Of a stretch of DNA of 64,000 nucleotides, positions 53,807-63,709 are shown piece after piece. The stretch is from Bog-756 sp963704585 (lineage in GTDB: Bacteria > Actinomycetota > Acidimicrobiia > Acidimicrobiales > RAAP-2), in assembly GCA_963704585.1 (NCBI GenBank), contig OY969919.1, positions 3,286,001 through 3,350,000 of the forward strand, read 5' to 3'. The notes beneath the pieces were generated by a model. It had not been told where the DNA came from. It was given only the letters and a program-made list of their open reading frames with translations, and did no database searches. Within the stretch, counting starts at the first letter, position 1. Every line of letters starts with the position of its first letter. The position numbers and the translations under genes were made by a program.

Positions 53807-54640
53807 TCAGAGCTGGCCGATCGACTTGTGGGTCTGCGGGACGACGCGCACGAGCGGATGGAGGCGGAGGGCGCGGGCCTGCAGCTCGAGGACGAGCTCG
53901 GGGCTCGGCGCAGATCGGATCCTCCCGAACGGCGTGACCGGCTGCAGGAAGACCGTCGGCGGCGGTGCCGGCTCCCGCCCCGGAGGGATCCGGCGCTCGG
54001 CCGGTGACCCGGTGGAGCCGGACGCCACCTCCGCCACCATCGCGACGGCCCGATCGAGCTCGTCGCGGTCCGTCGCCTCCCCGACGACGATCTTGACCCA
54101 GGTCTCGACGCCCGCCGCGAGCGCGGTGGCGAGGAATGTGCGTTGCACGGCGGGCGGGACGCGCTCGCCGTCGACGCTCGCGAGCTTGAGGTCCATGCTC
54201 ACGGCGGCGAGCCAGGGGAGCATCCGCTCGAGGGCCGGCACCAGCGTGCCGTTCGTCTCGAGCATCACCGGCCAGCCACGTCCGTGCAGCCGTCTCGTCA
54301 ACTCGCCGGCGCGCGCCGTCTGGAGGAGCGGCTCACCGCCGGTCAGGCTCACCGAGTGGTGGGGCGGGTCGACGAAGAGCGCGCCGACCGCCTCGACGAC
54401 GTCGTCGATCCGGAGAGGGCTCGCCGCGACGCGCCAGTCGCGCCGCCCGGCGGTCTGCTCGATGCGGCACGGACCGGACCGCTTCTCGAGCGCCTCGGGC
54501 TGGTCGCAGTATGCGCAGCGGATGTTGCAGCCGGTCAGGCGGACGAAGACCTGACGCGCGCCGACGAGGGCACCCTCGCCCTGGATCGCCGAGAAGATCT
54601 CGGTCACGAGGACGTCGTCCGGAGGAGCCGATGCGGTCAC
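53807..54640 (-). CDS. queE: 7-carboxy-7-deazaguanine synthase QueE
   Basis: A 277-residue radical-SAM enzyme. The cluster motif is CNIRCAYCD (CxxxCxxC, as in QueE). It makes CDG from carboxytetrahydropterin in queuosine synthesis. GxIQGEG start block EIFSAIQGEGALVGARQVFVRL, then HSVSLTGGEPLL. GTG start overlaps the queC stop. queD, queC and queE are transcribed in that order. Confidence 0.93.
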   Translation of the reverse strand: MTASAPPDDVLVTEIFSAIQGEGALVGARQVFVRLTGCNIRCAYCDQPEALEKRSGPCRIEQTAGRRDWRVAASPLRIDDVVEAVGALFVDPPHHSVSLTGGEPLLQTARAGELTRRLHGRGWPVMLETNGTLVPALERMLPWLAAVSMDLKLASVDGERVPPAVQRTFLATALAAGVETWVKIVVGEATDRDELDRAVAMVAEVASGSTGSPAERRIPPGREPAPPPTVFLQPVTPFGRIRSAPSPELVLELQARALRLHPLVRVVPQTHKSIGQL

Positions 54641-55299
54641 GACGGCGCGGGGTCGTCCAACCCGGCCTCGGCGAAGCCTCGGGCGCGCAGACGGCACGCA
54701 TCGCACCGTCCACACGGTCGGTCTCCGCCGAGGTAGCACGACCAGGTGAGCTCGAGCGGAGCACCGTGCTCGATCCCGAGCCGTACGATCTCGCCCTTGG
54801 ACGCGTCGATGAGCGGGGTCCGGATCGCGATCGGGTCGCCGTCGACCCCCCGGCGCTGCCCGGTCGCGGCGACCCGTCGGAATGCGTCGATGAACTCGGG
54901 CCGGCAGTCGGGGTAGCCCGAATAGTCGATCGCGTTGACCCCGATCCACACGGCGTCGACGCCACGTGCCTCGGCCACGCCCAGCGCGACCGCCAGGAAG
55001 ATGCTGTTCCGGGCCGGGACGTACGTGACCGGGATGCCGTCGGTGACGCCCGCGGTCGGGACCTCCACGGACGGGTCGGTGAGCGCCGAGCCGCCCCACG
55101 CCGAGGTGTCGAGCCTCACCACGAGGTGTTCCGACCGGTAATGGCCGGCGACCCCGGCCGCGTGGTCGAGCTCGTTCCGGTGGCGCTGTCCGTAGTCGAA
55201 GGTGAGCGCCAGCGGAGGTTCGCCGGCGTCGGCGGCGGCGAGCGCCATGCACACGGTCGAGTCGAGCCCGCCCGAGAGCACCACCAGGTCCGCCGTCAC
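54637..55299 (-). CDS. queC: 7-cyano-7-deazaguanine synthase QueC
   Basis: A 220-residue PP-loop ATPase: SGGLDSTVC, YVPARNSIFLAVALGVAEA and the zinc site SCYLGGDRPCGRCDACRLRARGF (Cys cluster). Converts CDG to preQ0 using ammonia. I chose GTG 55299; a CTG just upstream overlaps the queD stop. Confidence 0.92.
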   Translation of the reverse strand: MTADLVVLSGGLDSTVCMALAAADAGEPPLALTFDYGQRHRNELDHAAGVAGHYRSEHLVVRLDTSAWGGSALTDPSVEVPTAGVTDGIPVTYVPARNSIFLAVALGVAEARGVDAVWIGVNAIDYSGYPDCRPEFIDAFRRVAATGQRRGVDGDPIAIRTPLIDASKGEIVRLGIEHGAPLELTWSCYLGGDRPCGRCDACRLRARGFAEAGLDDPAPS

Positions 55300-55301
55300 G
55301 G

Positions 55302-55670
55302 TCAGCCGGCGTTGGCCGTGCCGAGCTCCACCCAGGCGTCCTCGGTCTCCCAGAGCCGGATGCCGGCGACGGCCACCCCGGCGTCCGTGAGCAGCGACCA
55401 GGCCTCGTGCGCGAGGAGCTCCGCGGTGGGGTTGGCGAGCACCTCGTTGAGATCGCGGTGGTCCCACCGGTCGACGACGGTCCGGTGGACGACCTCGGAG
55501 AGGGTGTCGAAGTCCACCACCACGCCGTTGGTGTCGAGCGGGCCGCGTACCGTCACGTCCAGCCGGTAGGAGTGACCGTGGAGGTTGCGGCAGCGCCCGG
55601 GGTGCCAGGCGAGCCGGTGCGCGGCCTCGAAGCGGAACGAACAGGTCACGCTGGTCTGCGCGGGGGTCAC
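55302..55670 (-). CDS. queD: 6-carboxy-5,6,7,8-tetrahydropterin synthase QueD
   Basis: A 122-residue tunnelling-fold enzyme starting the queuosine pathway from dihydroneopterin triphosphate. Zinc His residues in FEAAHRL and NLHGHSYRLDV; acidic WDHRDLNEV. GTG start. No queF is in the window, so preQ0 may be used for tRNA queuosine via genes elsewhere or for another 7-deazaguanine. Confidence 0.9.
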   Translation of the reverse strand: MTPAQTSVTCSFRFEAAHRLAWHPGRCRNLHGHSYRLDVTVRGPLDTNGVVVDFDTLSEVVHRTVVDRWDHRDLNEVLANPTAELLAHEAWSLLTDAGVAVAGIRLWETEDAWVELGTANAG

Positions 55671-55749
55671 CGGCGCGACGCTAACCGACGGCCGCCGAGC
55701 GACGTTCCGGTCTGCCGTCGGATCGCGGGGGGCCGGTAGGCTGCAGTCG

Positions 55750-58700
55750 ATGGCCAGTCCCGCAGTGGCCGACGAATCCGGCCGCGACGACGGCTACCGG
55801 CTCGCCGGCTCCGGCGCGTTCGGCCCGAACGCCTGGCTCGTCGAGGACATGTACGAGCGCTTCCGCGCCGATCCCGAATCGGTGTCGGCGTCGTGGCAGG
55901 AGTTCTTCGACGACTACCGCCCGACAGGCGGCGCCGAGATCGACGGCAACGGCGCCGGCGAGCCGGCGGATCCGGCGACCTCCGGGGGGGTCACCGCCGT
56001 CGCGCCCGCATCGGCACGGGCCGCCTCGGTGGCGTCGCCCAGCGCGCCGCCGGTGGCCGTGCCGACCTCGCCGGTCGACGGTGGTGTTCCGGCGGCGGCC
56101 GCTGCCACGCCCACGGTGGGAGCCGGCAGCGCGGCACCATCCGCCGACGGGGAGGGGGAGACGCCCACCCCGCTCCGGGGAGCCGCCGGCAGGATCGTCG
56201 CCAACATGGAGGCCTCGCTCTCGGTCCCAACGGCGACCAGCGTGCGCACGGTCCCGGCCAAGCTGCTCGAGATCAACCGGACCATCGTGAACAATCAGCT
56301 CTCGCGGACGACCGGGGGCAAGGTGAGCTTCACCCACCTCATCGGCTTCGCGGTGGTCAAGGCCCTCGCCGAGGTGCCGGCGATGAACGCCGCGTTCGTG
56401 GAGGACGTCGACGGCAAGGGCACGCCGGGTGTCATCCGCCACCACCACGTCGGCCTCGGCCTCGCCGTCGACGTCGAGAAGTCGGCCGGCAACCGGACCC
56501 TGCTCGTGCCCTGCATCGCGGGGGCCGATGCCAAGGACTTCCGCGGGTTCGTGAGCGCCTACGAGGAGCTGGTGCGCAAGATCGCCACCAACCGGATCGC
56601 GCCGGACGACTTCGCGGGCACGACGGTCACGCTCACCAACCCGGGCACCCTCGGGACCGTCCAGTCCGTGCCCCGGCTCATGCCGGGCCAGGGTCTGATC
56701 GTCGGGGTCGGCGCGCTGGGCTATCCGGCAGGATTCGAGGCGGCGGACCCGCGCACCATCGCGGAGCTCGGCGTCGGGAAGACGGTGACCCTCACGTCGA
56801 CCTACGACCACCGGATCATCCAGGGGGCGGAGTCGGGTCTCTTCCTCGCGCACGTCGCGGAGTGCCTGACCGGCGGGCACGGCTTCTACGACGAGGTCTT
56901 CGAGTCGCTCGACATCCCCTACGAGCCGGTCCAGTGGGAACGCGACGTCAACGCCTTCGACGAGGAAGGGGAGGGGACCCACCACCGGCTGACCAAGCAG
57001 GTGCGGGTGCAGACCCTCATCAACATGTACCGGGTCCGGGGGCACCTCATCGCGCACCTCGACCCGCTCGACGCCGAGCCTCCCGAGCTCCACCCCGAGC
57101 TCGATCCGCTCCACTACGGGCTGACCATCTGGGACCTGTCCCGGCACTTCATCGCGGACGGGCTCGCCGGGCGCGACACGGCCACGCTCGACGAGATCCT
57201 CCACATCCTGCGCGACGCCTACTGCCGGACCCTCGGCGTCGAGTACATGCACATCCAGGATCCGGAGCAGAAGCAGTGGATCCAGCAGCACGTCGAGGGC
57301 GTCTCGGCTGCGCTCGACCCCGAGGAGCAGCACCACATCCTCGGGCGGCTCAACGCCGCCGAGGTCTTCGAGCGGTTCCTCCACTCGCGCTACGTGGGTC
57401 AGAAGCGCTTCGGTCTCGAGGGTGCCGAGTCGACCATCGTGCTGCTCGACGCGATCCTCGAGGAGGCGGTCCAGGAGGGACTCGCCGAGGCGGTGATGGG
57501 CATGGCACACCGTGGCCGCCTCAACGTGCTCGCGAACATCGTGGGCAAGTCCTACGGCGAGATCTTCGAGGAGTTCGAGGGGAACCTCGATCCCGAGTCG
57601 GTGCAGGGCTCCGGCGACGTGAAGTACCACAAGGGCGCGGTCGGCGCATTCGTCGCGCGCTCCGGTCGGTCGATCCCGGTCACGATGGCGTCGAACCCGT
57701 CCCACCTCGAGGCGGTCGACCCCGTCGTCGTCGGGATGGCGCGGGCGAAGCAGGACGCGCTCGGCGGCGAGCGGGGGAGCGGCGTCCGCCTCGAGGAGGG
57801 GAGCGGCGCACCCTTCCCGGTGCTCCCCGTCCTCCTCCACGGCGATGCGGCCTTCGCCGGGCAGGGTGTCGTGGCGGAGACGCTCAACCTCTCCGGGCTC
57901 GGCGGCTACCGCACCGGCGGGACGCTCCACATCGTGATCAACAACCAGCTCGGCTTCACGACCGCACCGGAGGCCGCGCGGACCTCCGTCTACCCGACCG
58001 ACGTCGCCAAGATGGTCCAGGCGCCGGTCTTCCACGTGAACGGCGACGATCCCGAGGCCTGCGTCCGGGCGGCCCGGCTCGCCTTCGGCTTCCGCCAGGC
58101 GTTCCACAAGGACGTGGTCATCGACCTGGTCTGCTACCGGCGGCACGGTCACAACGAAGGGGACGACCCGAGCTACACCCAGCCCCTCATGTACGCGCTC
58201 ATCGACGCGAAACGCTCGGTGCGCAAGCTCTACACCGAGTCGCTCGTCCGCCGCGGGGACATCTCGCTCGAGGAGGCGGAGCGGTCGCTCGACGACTTCT
58301 CCGCCAGGCTGCAGGCCGCGCTCGACGAGACGAGGGCCGAGGCCGAGGCGGTCGGGGAGACCGCTGCCGTGCTGTCGCCGTTCGTCGTCCCCGAGCTGCA
58401 CATCCCGTCGGTCGAGACCGGGGTCGACGCTGCCGTGCTCGCGCAGGTGGCCGCCCGGGTGCGGTCGGTACCCGAGGGCTTCGTCCTCCACCCGAAGCTC
58501 GCCCGCCAGTTCGAGCAGCGCGACAAGATGGTCGCCGACGGCGAGGTCGACTGGGCGCTCGGTGAGGCGCTCGCGTTCGGCACGCTCCTCCTCGAGGGGA
58601 CCGACGTCCGGGTGAGCGGGCAGGACACCCGGCGCGGCACGTTCTCGCAGCGCCACGCCGTCCTCGTCGACCACGTGACCGGCACCGAGCACGTCCCGCT

Positions 58701-59577
58701 CGCCGGGCTCGGCAGCGGACGGTTCACCATCCTCGACTCGCTCCTCTCCGAGTATGCCAGTGTGGGCTTCGAGTACGGCTACTCGGTCGAGGCACCAGGC
58801 GACCTCGTCGCGTGGGAGGCCCAGTTCGGCGACTTCTGGAACGGCGCCGAGATCATCGTCGACAACTTCCTCGTGGCGGCCGAGGACAAGTGGGGCCAGC
58901 GGTCGGGCCTCGTGCTCCTGCTGCCGCACGGCTACGAGGGCCAGGGTCCCGAGCACTCCTCGGCGCGGATCGAGCGGTTCCTCACGCTCTGCGCCCGCGG
59001 CAACCTCCGGCTCGCCGAGCCCACGACCTCGTCGCAGTACTTCCACCTGCTCCGCGCGCAGGTCAGGACCGGGATGCACCGGCCCCTGGTGGTCTTCACT
59101 CCGAAGTCGCTGCTGCGCCTGCGCGCCTCGCGGTCGCCGATCGCCGCGTTCACCGCGGGCACGTTCGAGGAGGTCCTCGAGGATCCCGCGTCGGCAGCCG
59201 AGGGCTTCGATCCCGCAGCGGTGGGGCGGGTGGTGCTCTGCGCGGGCAAGGTGGCCTACGACGCACTGGCCCGTCGCGACGAGCGCGCCGCCACGGGCGT
59301 CGCGGTCGTCCGCGTCGAGCAGCTCTACCCCTGGCCGGCCGAGCGGGTGGCCGCGATCCTCGAGCGGTACGCGGGCGCGCACGAGGTCGTCTGGCTGCAA
59401 GAGGAGCCCGAGAACATGGGCGCGTGGAACTTCGTGCACGGTCGGCTGCACCGGATCCTGCGCGAGTCCCACCGGCTGCACCACGTGAGCCGGGCGGAGT
59501 CGGCGAGCCCTGCGACGGGGAGCGCGGCCCTGCACCGCCTCGAACAGGACGACCTGCTCACCCGCGCGATCGGCTGA
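55750..59577 (+). CDS. kgd: Multifunctional 2-oxoglutarate metabolism enzyme (Kgd/SucA)
   Basis: A 1275-residue actinobacterial 2-oxoglutarate decarboxylase/dehydrogenase E1 with its own succinyltransferase domain. N-terminal FGPNAWLVEDMYERFRADP, an Ala/Pro-rich linker, the E2-like domain (about 150-400) ending with the DHR active-site motif STYDHRIIQGAESG, then the E1 part: LGVEYMHIQDPEQKQWIQ, MGMAHRGRLNVLANI and HGDAAFAGQGVVAETLNLSGL (ThDP). It feeds the TCA cycle; in mycobacteria it is held by GarA. The ATG at 55750 fits the family start. The open minus frame across it is a codon-bias shadow. Confidence 0.95.
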   Translation: MASPAVADESGRDDGYRLAGSGAFGPNAWLVEDMYERFRADPESVSASWQEFFDDYRPTGGAEIDGNGAGEPADPATSGGVTAVAPASARAASVASPSAPPVAVPTSPVDGGVPAAAAATPTVGAGSAAPSADGEGETPTPLRGAAGRIVANMEASLSVPTATSVRTVPAKLLEINRTIVNNQLSRTTGGKVSFTHLIGFAVVKALAEVPAMNAAFVEDVDGKGTPGVIRHHHVGLGLAVDVEKSAGNRTLLVPCIAGADAKDFRGFVSAYEELVRKIATNRIAPDDFAGTTVTLTNPGTLGTVQSVPRLMPGQGLIVGVGALGYPAGFEAADPRTIAELGVGKTVTLTSTYDHRIIQGAESGLFLAHVAECLTGGHGFYDEVFESLDIPYEPVQWERDVNAFDEEGEGTHHRLTKQVRVQTLINMYRVRGHLIAHLDPLDAEPPELHPELDPLHYGLTIWDLSRHFIADGLAGRDTATLDEILHILRDAYCRTLGVEYMHIQDPEQKQWIQQHVEGVSAALDPEEQHHILGRLNAAEVFERFLHSRYVGQKRFGLEGAESTIVLLDAILEEAVQEGLAEAVMGMAHRGRLNVLANIVGKSYGEIFEEFEGNLDPESVQGSGDVKYHKGAVGAFVARSGRSIPVTMASNPSHLEAVDPVVVGMARAKQDALGGERGSGVRLEEGSGAPFPVLPVLLHGDAAFAGQGVVAETLNLSGLGGYRTGGTLHIVINNQLGFTTAPEAARTSVYPTDVAKMVQAPVFHVNGDDPEACVRAARLAFGFRQAFHKDVVIDLVCYRRHGHNEGDDPSYTQPLMYALIDAKRSVRKLYTESLVRRGDISLEEAERSLDDFSARLQAALDETRAEAEAVGETAAVLSPFVVPELHIPSVETGVDAAVLAQVAARVRSVPEGFVLHPKLARQFEQRDKMVADGEVDWALGEALAFGTLLLEGTDVRVSGQDTRRGTFSQRHAVLVDHVTGTEHVPLAGLGSGRFTILDSLLSEYASVGFEYGYSVEAPGDLVAWEAQFGDFWNGAEIIVDNFLVAAEDKWGQRSGLVLLLPHGYEGQGPEHSSARIERFLTLCARGNLRLAEPTTSSQYFHLLRAQVRTGMHRPLVVFTPKSLLRLRASRSPIAAFTAGTFEEVLEDPASAAEGFDPAAVGRVVLCAGKVAYDALARRDERAATGVAVVRVEQLYPWPAERVAAILERYAGAHEVVWLQEEPENMGAWNFVHGRLHRILRESHRLHHVSRAESASPATGSAALHRLEQDDLLTRAIG

Positions 59578-59633
59578 CGACCGATCCGTGACCGTTCGTG
59601 CCGGCGCGGCCAGGCGCCAGGCGCGCTCGACGC

Positions 59634-60980
59634 TCAGGTGAGGAAGTCGCGGGCGAGCGCCATCCACAGCTCCGTCGAGAGGTGGAGCGACTCCACGTCG
59701 ACCCGCTCGTCGATGCCGTGGAACATCGCCGCGTAGTCCTCGAACCCGACCTCGCGGCTGTGGAGCCCGAAGCCGTAGGCGACGGCACCGAGTGTGCGGT
59801 AGTAGCGGGCGTCGGTCGCCCCGACGGTCAGGAACGGGATCGTCCGAGCGTCGGGATAGAAGCCCCGGCTGACCCGCTGGAGGGCGTCCCACAGCGGCGT
59901 GTCGATCGGCGAGGTCGAGGCCGGTTCCTCCGAGCGGAACCGGATCTCGACGTCGTCGGCCAGATCGCCGACGACCTCCTCGAGCATCGAGCGAACGTCC
60001 GCCCCGTCCCAGCCCGGGAGCGAGCGCACGTCGATGTCGAGCTCGACCCGGTCGGGGATCACGTTGATCTTCGTCCCCGCCCGCATGACAGTGGGCGCCA
60101 GGGTGGTGTGCGTGCACACGTGCGCCTGGCGGGCGAGCCCGACCAGCGGGAGCTCGTCGCAGAAGGCGTCGATCCGGTCGGGGTCGAGCAGGGGCGCCGA
60201 GAGCTCCTCGGGGAAGCCGATCCCTTCGATGAACCGTCGCCAGGCCTCGTGCAGCTCCGCCGACGGGCGGTACTCGTCGACCCGTCGGACGATCTCGGCC
60301 GCCTTGACCAGCGCGTTGTCCGTGCGGAGCGGCTGCGACCCGTGCCCGGGCGTGCCCTTGACCACGAGCGTGCACCAGTAGACGCCCTTCTCGCCGACGA
60401 TGACCGGCAGCCGGGTGCCGCCGTCCGCGCCGGCCATCGGGAAGCCACCGGACTCGGTGATCACGTAGTCCGACCCGACGTCGTCGGCTGCGTTGGCGCA
60501 GAGCCACTTCGCACCGAAATTGCTGAGGGCCTCCTCGTCGGCCACGGCGATGTAGGTGAGGTCGCCCGCCGGCGCGAATCCCTCTGCGGCGAGGTGGCGG
60601 AAGCCTGTCGCCATGGTCGCGGTGAGGTTGAGCATGTCGATCGCGCCGCGTCCCCACACCACGTCGTCGATGAGCTCGCCGCCGAAGGGGTCGTGGCTCC
60701 AGTCGTCGGCGGTGGCCGGGACCACGTCGGTATGGCCGAGGAGCGTGAGCGAGGGTGCCGAACGGTCGGAGCCGTGGATCCTCGCGACGAGTGACGTCCG
60801 TCCCGGGGCGGGCTCGTAGGTCTCGAGGTCGGCGCCGGAACCTTCGAGGTAGGTGCGCAGGAGATCCGCGCTGCGCTGCTCCTGGCCCGACTCGGGCGTC
60901 CCGTCGTTCACGCACCCGTTGCGGATGAGGTGCTGGAGGAGGTCGGTCGCCTCGCGGGTCCGGGCGTCCTCGACGGTCAC
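59634..60980 (-). CDS. M20-family metallopeptidase
   Basis: A 448-residue zinc peptidase. Metal residues: His/Asp in LLGHTDVVPA, Asp in VWGRGAIDMLNL, Glu pair in AVADEEALS, and late His in AMFHGIDERV. The dimerisation domain is present (GTPGHGSQPLR). Probably a dipeptidase or amidohydrolase; substrate unknown. GTG start; convergent with kgd. Confidence 0.85.
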   Translation of the reverse strand: MTVEDARTREATDLLQHLIRNGCVNDGTPESGQEQRSADLLRTYLEGSGADLETYEPAPGRTSLVARIHGSDRSAPSLTLLGHTDVVPATADDWSHDPFGGELIDDVVWGRGAIDMLNLTATMATGFRHLAAEGFAPAGDLTYIAVADEEALSNFGAKWLCANAADDVGSDYVITESGGFPMAGADGGTRLPVIVGEKGVYWCTLVVKGTPGHGSQPLRTDNALVKAAEIVRRVDEYRPSAELHEAWRRFIEGIGFPEELSAPLLDPDRIDAFCDELPLVGLARQAHVCTHTTLAPTVMRAGTKINVIPDRVELDIDVRSLPGWDGADVRSMLEEVVGDLADDVEIRFRSEEPASTSPIDTPLWDALQRVSRGFYPDARTIPFLTVGATDARYYRTLGAVAYGFGLHSREVGFEDYAAMFHGIDERVDVESLHLSTELWMALARDFLT

Positions 60981-61125
60981 CCGACCATCCTAGGGATCCC
61001 CCGAGCCACGGTCGCCTGGCTCCGGCCCGTTCCGTCGCCTGGGCGTCACGGACCGGCGGGAACCTCCCTCGTCGCAGGCCGGGATGATCGGAGCGGCCCA
61101 GGCCAGATGGTTGACTGGGGACCGT

Positions 61126-62418
61126 ATGCCTGCCAAGTCGTCCACCCGTCGACGCGTCGTCGTCGACGGCTCGAACCTCGCGACCGAGGGCCGGACCGCG
61201 CCGAGCCTGGCCCAGCTCGACGAGGCGATCCGGGCCTTCCTGACCGAGCACCCCGGCTTCACCTCCGCGGACGTCACCGTCGTCGTCGACGCGACCTTCG
61301 GCCATCGCATCGACCCGTCGGAGCAGGCCGCCTTCGAGGAGGCCGTCGAGCACGGCGAGATGGTCACACCGCCGGCCGGAGCGGTCGGCCGGGGCGACGG
61401 CTTCATCCTCCGCATCGCCGAGAAGGCGGGTGCCCTGGTGCTCTCCAACGACTCCTTCCAGGAGTTCCACGCCGAGCGACCGTGGCTCTTCGAGCCCGGA
61501 CGCCTCATCGGCGGCAAGCCCGTGCCGGGGGTCGGGTGGGTGTTCACGCCGCGCACCCCGGTGCGCGGTCCACGGAGCCGCTCGGTCACCGCGAAGTCGA
61601 AGCGGGATTCCGCCAAGTCGGGAGCCGCCGCACTCGCCGATGCGACCGGCGCCGACGGGGCGGGGGACGGCACCGGCGCCGCGAAGGCGACGAAGGCATC
61701 GGGCGCGGCCACCAAGGCCGCGAAGAGCACGAAGGCGGCGAAGGCGGCGAGGACGGCCGAGGCGCTGACCGCGAAGGCAGCCGCGTCGAAGAAGGCCGCG
61801 AAGGCGACGAAGACGGCGAACGGATCTGATGCGGTCCCTCCTGCCACGAAGGTCACCAAGGCCGCGAAGGCGGCCGGCGCGGCGACCAAGGCCGCAAAGG
61901 CGACGAAGACGGCCAAGACTGCGAAGTCCGCCAAGGCCACGAAGGCCACCGACCGGCTCACCGAGAAGGCGCCTCCGTCGAAGAAGGCCGCGAAGGCGAC
62001 GAAGCCGGCGAAGGCGGCGAAGGCGACCGAGAGGGTGAACACGTCGAAGAAGGCGGCGAAGTCACCGGCGAGAGGCGCGGCGAAGGCAGGGCCGACCGGA
62101 CAGGCCGCCCCGACCGCAGCGCCGGGCCAGCGCCCGGGGGCCGAGGCGCTCAACGAACCCGTGACCTTCCTCACCTTCGTCGCCGACCACTCGATCGGGA
62201 GCGAATTCGAGGGCACGGTGGTGGCCTTCACCTCGCACGGCGCCCACGTCGAGGTCGACGGCATGCTCTGCCACGTCCCGCTGCGGGGCCTCGGCACCCC
62301 GGCGCCGACCAAGGCGCGACTCGTCGTCGCGAAGGGTGAGGTGCGCCGGTTCGTCCTGATCTCGCTCGACGCCGCCCACCGGCGCGCGGAGCTCGCGCTG
62401 CCCGGCGTCACCGGCTGA
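61126..62418 (+). CDS. NYN-domain RNase fused to an H1-like tail and S1-type domain
   Basis: A 430-residue protein in three parts. Residues 1-150: NYN/Zc3h12a-type nuclease (VVVDGSNLATEG, Asp-rich metal site, DATFGHRID, LSNDSFQEF). Residues 150-345: Ala/Lys/Thr repeats (AAKATKTAK) like histone H1 or the HU tail. Residues 345-430: an S1/OB-like RNA-binding domain (EFEGTVVAFTSHGAHVEVDGMLCHVPL). It may cut or bind RNA. ATG 61126 begins the family match; the repeat DNA is low complexity. Confidence 0.8.
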   Translation: MPAKSSTRRRVVVDGSNLATEGRTAPSLAQLDEAIRAFLTEHPGFTSADVTVVVDATFGHRIDPSEQAAFEEAVEHGEMVTPPAGAVGRGDGFILRIAEKAGALVLSNDSFQEFHAERPWLFEPGRLIGGKPVPGVGWVFTPRTPVRGPRSRSVTAKSKRDSAKSGAAALADATGADGAGDGTGAAKATKASGAATKAAKSTKAAKAARTAEALTAKAAASKKAAKATKTANGSDAVPPATKVTKAAKAAGAATKAAKATKTAKTAKSAKATKATDRLTEKAPPSKKAAKATKPAKAAKATERVNTSKKAAKSPARGAAKAGPTGQAAPTAAPGQRPGAEALNEPVTFLTFVADHSIGSEFEGTVVAFTSHGAHVEVDGMLCHVPLRGLGTPAPTKARLVVAKGEVRRFVLISLDAAHRRAELALPGVTG

Positions 62419-62488
62419 CCGCGCCCGGTCGCACGCGTCGGCCGGCGCACCGGTGACGGACCGACCACGGCCGGTAGTGTCGGCTGGC

Positions 62489-62923
62489 GTGCGCCCCGAG
62501 GACGTCCTGCCGCATCGCGAGCCGTTTCTCTTCCTCACCGAGGTGCGGTCGGTCGACCCCGGCATCGGCGCTGCGGGTGCCTGGCAGCTCACCGGTGAGG
62601 AGGCGTTCTTCGCCGGGCACTTCCCGGGGCGGCCGACGCTGCCAGGGGTGCTGATGGTCGAATCGCTCGCGCAGCTCGGAGCGGTCGCCGTCCTGGCCGA
62701 TCCGACGCACGACGGCAAGCTCCCCCTGTTCGGAGGTATCGAGCGTGCACGCTTCCGGCGGCAGGTCCTGCCCGGCGACCGCCTCGAGCTCGAGGTCACG
62801 CTCGGGCGCATGTCAGCCCGCGCCGGGCGCGGTTCGGGCCGAGCCACGGTCGACGGCGCGATCGCCTGCGAGGCGGAGCTGCTCTTCGTGTTGGTGGACG
62901 CGGAACCGGCCGGGCAGGGCTGA
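62489..62923 (+). CDS. FabZ-like hot-dog dehydratase
   Basis: A 144-residue protein with the FabZ pattern: LPHREPFLFL, HFPGRPTLPGVLMVESLAQ (active-site His and Glu). It may dehydrate 3-hydroxyacyl-ACP or -CoA. GTG start at 62489; an earlier GTG at 62453 is open. Between the NYN gene and xthA on the same strand, possibly one operon. Confidence 0.82.
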   Translation: MRPEDVLPHREPFLFLTEVRSVDPGIGAAGAWQLTGEEAFFAGHFPGRPTLPGVLMVESLAQLGAVAVLADPTHDGKLPLFGGIERARFRRQVLPGDRLELEVTLGRMSARAGRGSGRATVDGAIACEAELLFVLVDAEPAGQG

Positions 62924-62935
62924 TCGGGCCGGATC

Positions 62936-63709
62936 GTGCGCATCGCCACCTGGAACGTCAACTCGCTCACGGCGCGGCTCCCGCGTGTCGAGGAGTGGAT
63001 CGAGTACGCGAAGCCCGACGTGCTCTGCCTGCAGGAGACGAAGCAGGCCGACGCCGCCTTTCCCCACGAGGCCTTCGCCGCTCTCGGCTACGAGACGGCC
63101 CACCACGGGTCGGGGCGGTGGAACGGCGTGGCGATCGCGAGCCGGGTCGGTCTCCGCGAGGTCTCGACCGGCCTGGGTTCACCAGACGACGAACAGGGCA
63201 CGCGGCTCGTGTCGGCGGAGTGCGGCGGCGTCCGGGTCTCCTCCGTCTACGTGCCGAACGGCCGGTCGCTCGACAGCGAGCAGTATCCCGCGAAGCTCGC
63301 CTGGCTGACCCGGCTTCGAGCGCTGCTCGACGAGAGTGCCTCGCCGGACCGGCCGGTCGCGCTCTGCGGTGACTTCAACATCGCTCCCGACGACCGCGAC
63401 GTCTGGGACCCCACCGAATTCGTGGGGATGACCCACGTGAGCCAGCCGGAGCGGGATGCCCTCGCCGCGCTCGAGTCCTGGGGGCTCGTCGACGTCTTCC
63501 GCCGGTGCTACGACGAGGACCAGCTCTTCAGCTGGTGGGACTACCGGGGCGGCTCCTTCCACCGGCATCGCGGGATGCGGATCGACCTCATCCTCGCGAC
63601 CGAGGCGCTCGCGTCGACGGTCACCTATGCGCTCATCGACCGGAATGCGCGCAAGGGCGAGAAGCCGTCGGACCACACGCCGGTCTTCGCCGATTTCGCC
63701 CGGGAGTGA
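62936..63709 (+). CDS. xthA: Exodeoxyribonuclease III
   Basis: A 257-residue AP endonuclease of the exoIII family. Active residues: Asn in ATWNVNSL, Glu in LQETKQ, GDFNIAPDD and the final SDHTPVF. It repairs abasic sites. GTG start 12 bases after the previous stop. Confidence 0.93.
   Translation: MRIATWNVNSLTARLPRVEEWIEYAKPDVLCLQETKQADAAFPHEAFAALGYETAHHGSGRWNGVAIASRVGLREVSTGLGSPDDEQGTRLVSAECGGVRVSSVYVPNGRSLDSEQYPAKLAWLTRLRALLDESASPDRPVALCGDFNIAPDDRDVWDPTEFVGMTHVSQPERDALAALESWGLVDVFRRCYDEDQLFSWWDYRGGSFHRHRGMRIDLILATEALASTVTYALIDRNARKGEKPSDHTPVFADFARE

Noticed and set aside
55681..61470. A 5.8-kb open frame on the minus strand, antisense to kgd and beyond
   Set aside because: It mirrors kgd codons, has no family similarity in that reading and crosses several real genes. 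Long antisense frames are expected at this GC content.
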